Source of the DNA: CAYTRP01 sp964625145
GTDB taxonomy: Bacteria > Sumerlaeota > Sumerlaeia > SLMS01 > JAHLLQ01
Assembly: GCA_964625145.1 (NCBI GenBank)
Contig: CAZVAQ010000112.1
Span: 1 to 11,313 of the forward strand
Direction of reading: 5' to 3'
DNA: 11,313 nt
How positions within the stretch are numbered: position 1 is the stretch's first letter; the number at the start of each line of letters is the position of its first letter. Made by a program: the position numbers and the translations under genes. Positions 7,746 through 11,313 of this stretch are shown here, one piece after another. The notes under the pieces were generated by a model. It worked only from the letters and a program-made list of their open reading frames with translations. It had not been told where the DNA came from and ran no database searches.

Positions 7746-7770
7746 AAAAAACTTCAAAAATCCCTCAAAA
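7746..7770. repeat. Phased A-tracts with CCCTCAAAA direct repeat
   Basis: Three A-tracts start at 7746, 7756 and 7767, that is 10 and 11 bp apart, within a region containing CCCTCAAAA twice (7741-7749 and 7762-7770). A-tracts repeated in helical phase are known to bend DNA; here the bend would centre about 110 bp upstream of the second operon's -35 box. Confidence 0.5.
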
Positions 7771-7868
7771 TTGGCCTTTTCCCACCGTCAAAGTAGACTG
7801 ATGGCCGGGTAATGCGGGGGAACTGCTCCGCGCTTGTCCGATTTCTTTCGCTCTGATCAATTCCACGC

Positions 7869-7898
7869 TTGACCGCCGGTAAAGGGGTTCAGTATGTC
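7869..7898 (+). promoter_or_regulatory. Promoter of the tandem sialidase operon
   Basis: TTGACC (7869-7874) and TATGTC (7893-7898) with an 18-bp spacer have the same layout as the promoter at 3810-3839. Predicted transcription starts near 7905, giving a short leader of about 20 nt to GTG 7925 or about 38 nt to GTG 7943. Confidence 0.65.
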
Positions 7899-7905
7899 GG
7901 ACATA
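7893..7905 (+). promoter_or_regulatory. 13-bp dyad operator candidate, second copy
   Basis: TATGTCGGACATA, with 6-bp arms around one central base, overlaps the predicted -10 box and start of transcription exactly as at 3834-3846. Flanking bases are also shared (TTCA before, T then a purine-rich pair after), and CTGCCCA follows at the same distance in both copies (3859-3865 and 7918-7924). Confidence 0.6.
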
Positions 7906-7924
7906 TTGATGGCCAACCTGCCCA

Positions 7925-9622
7925 GTGAGTCGACCCCCTTCCGTGGCGACCTGTGATCCAAGAACCCTTGGCTTCGCCCTGCGCTTTGCAGCGCTCCCGT
8001 TGCTGGCTGCCGGGGGGCTTTCAGTCTCCGCGAGCGCGTCCGTCACCCAAACCGTCGTCTTTGTGGACAACGGCATTCCGACGGCGCAGGCAAGTCTGGC
8101 GGGTAATTGGAATCAGGGGGAGGGGGAGCTCACCGGGCGGGGGCTTGCGGCCATCATCACTGGCAAAGTCGGGGTCGGGGCGGGGGATTTCCACGTCTCG
8201 GCCCGCTTTGCCGTCGATGCCCATCCCGCCAATCGCACGGGTTTCATCCTGGGGGATGACAGCCAGTTCGGCCTCTCCACCCCCGGCACGCCGCGAGTCT
8301 ATGTCAGCGGCTTCCTGTTCGGCAACCTCACGACCGATCTCAAGCAACTCTCCACCTACGGTCCGCCGGGGACGGAGATCACGCTCGAATTCAAGCGCGT
8401 CGGCGATCGGACGACCGCCTCCATCAATGGCGAAATCGTTTGGGACATGCCGTACGAATCCGGTCGCACGGTTGGGCCGGTTGCAATTCGTGCCGGCAAC
8501 ACGGCCACTATGAGCCTTCGCGAGTTTCGTTTCGAAGGTACTCCGCTTTCGCTGGACGAGTGGGTGAATCCCTACGAACGCGACTATCCCCTGCTTCCCG
8601 ACTCGGTGGATGTCTTCGTTGGTGGCGAAGGCGGCTACCACACCTACCGCATCCCCGCCATCGTGCGCACGCACTCGGGTGCGCTGCTGGCGTTCTGCGA
8701 AGGCCGCAAGAACAGCGCGTCGGATTTCGGCGACATTGACTTGCTGCTCAAGCGCAGCTTCGACGGCGGCAAGACATGGGGGCCGACGCAGTTGGTCTAC
8801 GAGCAAGGCGGCAACTCAGAAATCAAGATCGGCAATCCGACACCCGTGGTGGACCGCAACACCGGCGTCGTGTGGCTCGTCCTGGCACGCGATACGGAAC
8901 GGGTCCTGGTGGGCCGCTCCTTCAATGACGGTACATCGTGGACACCGCTCGTTGACATCACGAGTTCGGTCAAGCTGCCCACATGGACCAACTTCATCGT
9001 GCCCGGTCCCGGGCATGGAACGCAATTGCCCTCGGGGCGCCTGATTTTTCCCGCCTATCATGGGAATGTCGGCGCGCCGCAATCGGCGTACATCATCTTC
9101 ACCGATGACGCCGGAGAAACCTGGCGCATCGGACAGGACGTTGGCATTGGTTCGGGGGAGCCAACCGCCGCCGTCCTGTCCGATGGCCGGGTCATGATCA
9201 ACACCCGTTCCCCGCGCCAGGACTGGCGACGCACCGTCGCCACCAGCAGCGATTGGGGATTTAGTTGGCCAAATGCCGCACGCGATCCCAACCTGATCGA
9301 GCCGACCTGCCAGGGTAGCCTACTTGAAGCCCTCACGCCCGACGGCCACCACGCGCTGCTGTTCAGCAATCCCGAGTCCGTCCGCCGCGAGCGCATGACC
9401 GTCAAGGTCAGCACCGACGACGGCAAGACATGGCCGGGTTCACTGCGCGTCTTCGAGGGATCGTCAGCCTATTCCGACCTCGTCGCCATCGACGACGACG
9501 GACGGTACGGCGTGCTCTTCGAGCGCATCGGCTATGGAACGATCACATTCTCTCCTTTTCACATCAACGATGTGCTGCCGCCTCCACCGGTGACAGTACG
9601 CGACCTATGGGTGATCCAATGA
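7925..9622 (+). CDS. Secreted GH33 sialidase with N-terminal lectin-like domain and shortened active-site-side loop
   Basis: Numbered from GTG 7925, the product has 565 residues: signal peptide (FAALPLLAAGGLSVSASA, cut near 38), a beta-rich lectin-like domain (~40-205; landmarks GDFHVSARF, ASINGE, REFRFEG) and a GH33 propeller (~228-555). Catalytic positions are R242 (YRIP), R261, D267, E412, R428, R488 and Y516. Asp boxes are SFDGGKTW (278-285), SFNDGTSW (332-339), TDDAGETW (393-400), SSDWGFSW (441-448) and STDDGKTW (496-503). Compared with its two neighbours it lacks about 16 residues between the GNP.PVVDR motif and the second Asp box, and the RWYATGP motif is replaced by TNFIVPGP, so substrate preference may differ. 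The start is not settled: GTG 7925 lacks a Shine-Dalgarno, whereas GTG 7943 aligns with the ATG of the beta-helix gene when the two leaders are compared and also leaves a complete signal peptide. Its stop overlaps the next gene's start (ATGA). Confidence 0.9.
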   Translation: MSRPPSVATCDPRTLGFALRFAALPLLAAGGLSVSASASVTQTVVFVDNGIPTAQASLAGNWNQGEGELTGRGLAAIITGKVGVGAGDFHVSARFAVDAHPANRTGFILGDDSQFGLSTPGTPRVYVSGFLFGNLTTDLKQLSTYGPPGTEITLEFKRVGDRTTASINGEIVWDMPYESGRTVGPVAIRAGNTATMSLREFRFEGTPLSLDEWVNPYERDYPLLPDSVDVFVGGEGGYHTYRIPAIVRTHSGALLAFCEGRKNSASDFGDIDLLLKRSFDGGKTWGPTQLVYEQGGNSEIKIGNPTPVVDRNTGVVWLVLARDTERVLVGRSFNDGTSWTPLVDITSSVKLPTWTNFIVPGPGHGTQLPSGRLIFPAYHGNVGAPQSAYIIFTDDAGETWRIGQDVGIGSGEPTAAVLSDGRVMINTRSPRQDWRRTVATSSDWGFSWPNAARDPNLIEPTCQGSLLEALTPDGHHALLFSNPESVRRERMTVKVSTDDGKTWPGSLRVFEGSSAYSDLVAIDDDGRYGVLFERIGYGTITFSPFHINDVLPPPPVTVRDLWVIQ

Positions 9623-11295
9623 CGCGATCAGTACTCGGAACGGCGGCCCTGGCCGCGGCGATCCTTGCGACGGCCATGCCCGCCAGTGCGGTGGACCTGC
9701 TGTCGAAGGAACACCTCGTAATCGAAGGTGACAGTTGGGTGCTGGGCAATTCCTCGGCAAAGGGTTCCGGCACGGGGCAGTTCCTCGACACGAAGGAGGC
9801 CGTCGGGCCCGGCAACTTCCGCATCCAGGCGCGCGTGACATTGGAAAACCTCGCCAGCAGCGCCGCCTCGTTCCACTTCAATCGCGAGAGCAACTTCGGC
9901 TTCTCATCGCGATCCGGAGTGTTGTTTGCTGACGGTCCTGCCTTCGTGTTTCCGGGAAATGTTTCCGGCGAAAAGGCCAGCCTCATCACCGACGGTGAAC
10001 CATTCGACTTCACGGTCCAACGGCGCGGCGACCAACTCACCGTCAGCATCAATGGCGAGAATGTCTACACGGCCCTTGGCTCGGTGGGTCCTCTCGGGCC
10101 CTTCGGATTTCGTCCATGGCGCAGCACGATGACGATCGATCGCCTCGAGTTCACGGGCGAATTGATATCACGCGAGGCGGCCGCTGCGGTAATGCAGCAG
10201 GACAACACCTACACGCGGATCGAGACACCCACGCAGGACCTGTTTGTCTCCGGCGAAGGCGGCTACGCAGCCTATCGCATCCCCTCCATCGTGAAGACAA
10301 ACGGTGGGGTGCTGCTCGCCTTTGCGGAGGGCCGCAAGAACAGCACCTCCGACACCGGTGACATCGACCTCTTGCTTCGACGCAGCACCGATGGCGGCCG
10401 TTCCTGGTCTCCCCTGCAACTCGTCTGGTCCGATGAAGAGAACACCTGTGGCAATCCCGCGCCTGTTGTCGATCGCACGACCGGACGCGTGCTTCTGCTC
10501 AGCACCTGGAACAAGGGGACAGATGTCGAGCACTCGATCATGGAAGGCACCAGCGACGACACGCGCCGCGTGTTTGTCCTGCACAGCGATGACGAGGGTG
10601 TCACGTGGTCCGGGGCTCGTGACATCACTGCCTCCGTGAAGGAGCCACACTGGCGTTGGTATGCCACTGGTCCCTGCCATGGCATCCAGATGGAAGACGG
10701 CACGCTGGTGATTCCCGCGAATCACTCGGATCACACCGGACCGGAAGATTCGAAGGCCTTCGGCCACTACCGCGCGCATCTCGTGATTAGCGAGGACGGC
10801 GGCGAGACCTGGCGTCACTCCCCCGTGGTCGGTCCCCGCACCAACGAGTCCACTGTGGCGGAGCTGCCCGGCGGACGCCTCGTCATGAACATGCGCAGCT
10901 ACGAGAACCTGAACCGCCGCGCCGTGGCATGGACCGACGACAAGGGCGGGACTTGGTCCAAGACCTTGCTCGATCCGGACCTCATGGAACCGCGTTGCCA
11001 GGGAAGTCTACTGCGCATCGACACCTCAGGCGGGCCACTCTTCCTGTTCTCGAATCCGGAAGCCACAACACGCACGCGGATGACGATCACCTGGAGCACG
11101 GACGCCATGCGGAGTTGGGGTGGGCGGTATCTGGCCTACGAAGGCTCCTCCGCCTACTCCGACATGGTCGACCTGGGGGATGGAAACGTCGGTTTGTACT
11201 TCGAACGCGACAGCTACGGTCGCATCACGTTTCAACACGTAAGCCTGGAAGCAATGCTGGCAGCCCCGCGCACGGCCGGCTCGCTGGTTCCTTGA
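9619..11295 (+). CDS. Secreted GH33 exo-sialidase with N-terminal lectin-like domain
   Basis: The 558-residue product has a short signal peptide (LGTAALAAAILATAMPASA, cut near residue 24), the same kind of lectin-like domain as the preceding gene (~28-185; GNFRIQARV, VSINGENVY, DRLEFTG) and a GH33 propeller (~206-550). Active-site residues are R220 (YRIP), R239, D245, E410, R426, R485 and Y513; the 19/25-residue spacing after the first Arg fits characterised sialidases. Asp boxes are STDGGRSW (256-263), SDDEGVTW (323-330), SEDGGETW (391-398), TDDKGGTW (439-446) and a degenerate STDAMRSW (493-500). The motif RWYATGP is intact, so this is the more conventional enzyme of the pair and is expected to release terminal sialic acid (EC 3.2.1.18 activity). 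ATG 9619 is chosen over upstream in-frame ATGs (9430, 9607) because it interlocks with the previous stop, has GGTG 5 nt upstream and is directly followed by the signal peptide. Confidence 0.92.
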   Translation: MTRSVLGTAALAAAILATAMPASAVDLLSKEHLVIEGDSWVLGNSSAKGSGTGQFLDTKEAVGPGNFRIQARVTLENLASSAASFHFNRESNFGFSSRSGVLFADGPAFVFPGNVSGEKASLITDGEPFDFTVQRRGDQLTVSINGENVYTALGSVGPLGPFGFRPWRSTMTIDRLEFTGELISREAAAAVMQQDNTYTRIETPTQDLFVSGEGGYAAYRIPSIVKTNGGVLLAFAEGRKNSTSDTGDIDLLLRRSTDGGRSWSPLQLVWSDEENTCGNPAPVVDRTTGRVLLLSTWNKGTDVEHSIMEGTSDDTRRVFVLHSDDEGVTWSGARDITASVKEPHWRWYATGPCHGIQMEDGTLVIPANHSDHTGPEDSKAFGHYRAHLVISEDGGETWRHSPVVGPRTNESTVAELPGGRLVMNMRSYENLNRRAVAWTDDKGGTWSKTLLDPDLMEPRCQGSLLRIDTSGGPLFLFSNPEATTRTRMTITWSTDAMRSWGGRYLAYEGSSAYSDMVDLGDGNVGLYFERDSYGRITFQHVSLEAMLAAPRTAGSLVP

Positions 11296-11313
11296 ATCGC
11301 CAACATTCGACCC

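Larger units (their letters stand above)
7595..7924. other. 330-nt intergenic region between the two sialidase operons
   Basis: No gene is seen here. The stretch is visibly less GC-rich than its flanks in its middle. It holds a small hairpin (7674-7688), a run of phased A-tracts (7746-7770), and the promoter/operator of the second operon (7869-7905). I checked for continuation of the upstream gene's beta-helix tail in other frames just after its stop and found only early stops and no family-like sequence. Confidence 0.6.

Noticed and set aside
9430..9618. N-terminal extension of the last sialidase from ATG 9430
   Set aside because: It lies wholly inside the preceding sialidase gene in another frame and precedes a complete signal peptide; ATG 9619 interlocks with the preceding stop.

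Overview
The window is GC-rich bacterial DNA (roughly 60% G+C by eye) carrying eight protein-coding genes, all with intact reading frames; one is cut by the left edge. The likely source is a free-living, glycan-degrading Gram-negative bacterium of the PVC/FCB-like or candidate-phylum type (for example Planctomycetota, Hydrogenedentota or Sumerlaeota). This rests on a lipoprotein, a type I dockerin domain outside any cellulosome context, and secreted LamG- and lectin-fused sialidases. It is an inference; no rRNA or other taxonomic marker is present.

Left part (1-3633): two minus-strand genes encode a saccharopine-dehydrogenase-like NAD(P)-binding oxidoreductase (partial) and a small lipoprotein of unknown function. 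Divergent to them, on the plus strand, is dps (ferritin-like DNA-protection protein with a complete ferroxidase centre). It ends in a strong intrinsic terminator, followed by a secreted GH13 alpha-amylase-family enzyme with all catalytic residues.

Right part (3634-11295): this is the most interesting region. It holds two consecutive two-gene plus-strand operons. The first encodes a secreted right-handed beta-helix protein with a C-terminal dockerin, then a LamG-GH33 sialidase-FnIII protein. The second encodes two GH33 sialidases that share a different N-terminal lectin-like domain. Within each operon the genes overlap by ATGA (start and stop interlocked), suggesting translational coupling. 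Upstream of each operon lies the same promoter architecture: TTGACC, 18 bp, TATGTC, with the -10 hexamer forming one half of a 13-bp dyad TATGTC(C/G)GACATA, and a CTGCCCA block at a fixed distance downstream. This looks like a shared operator that co-regulates both operons.

Taken together, the right part reads as a small extracellular sialoglycan-degradation regulon: three sialidase paralogues with different accessory modules plus a beta-helix/dockerin partner. No transporter, sialic-acid catabolic gene or dedicated regulator is visible in the window. One sialidase (7925-9622) has a shortened active-site-side loop and an altered motif that may mean a different substrate. Another (5285-7594) ends abruptly just after entering what looks like the start of a beta-helix domain. 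No RNA genes, CRISPR arrays, transposases or IS elements were seen.
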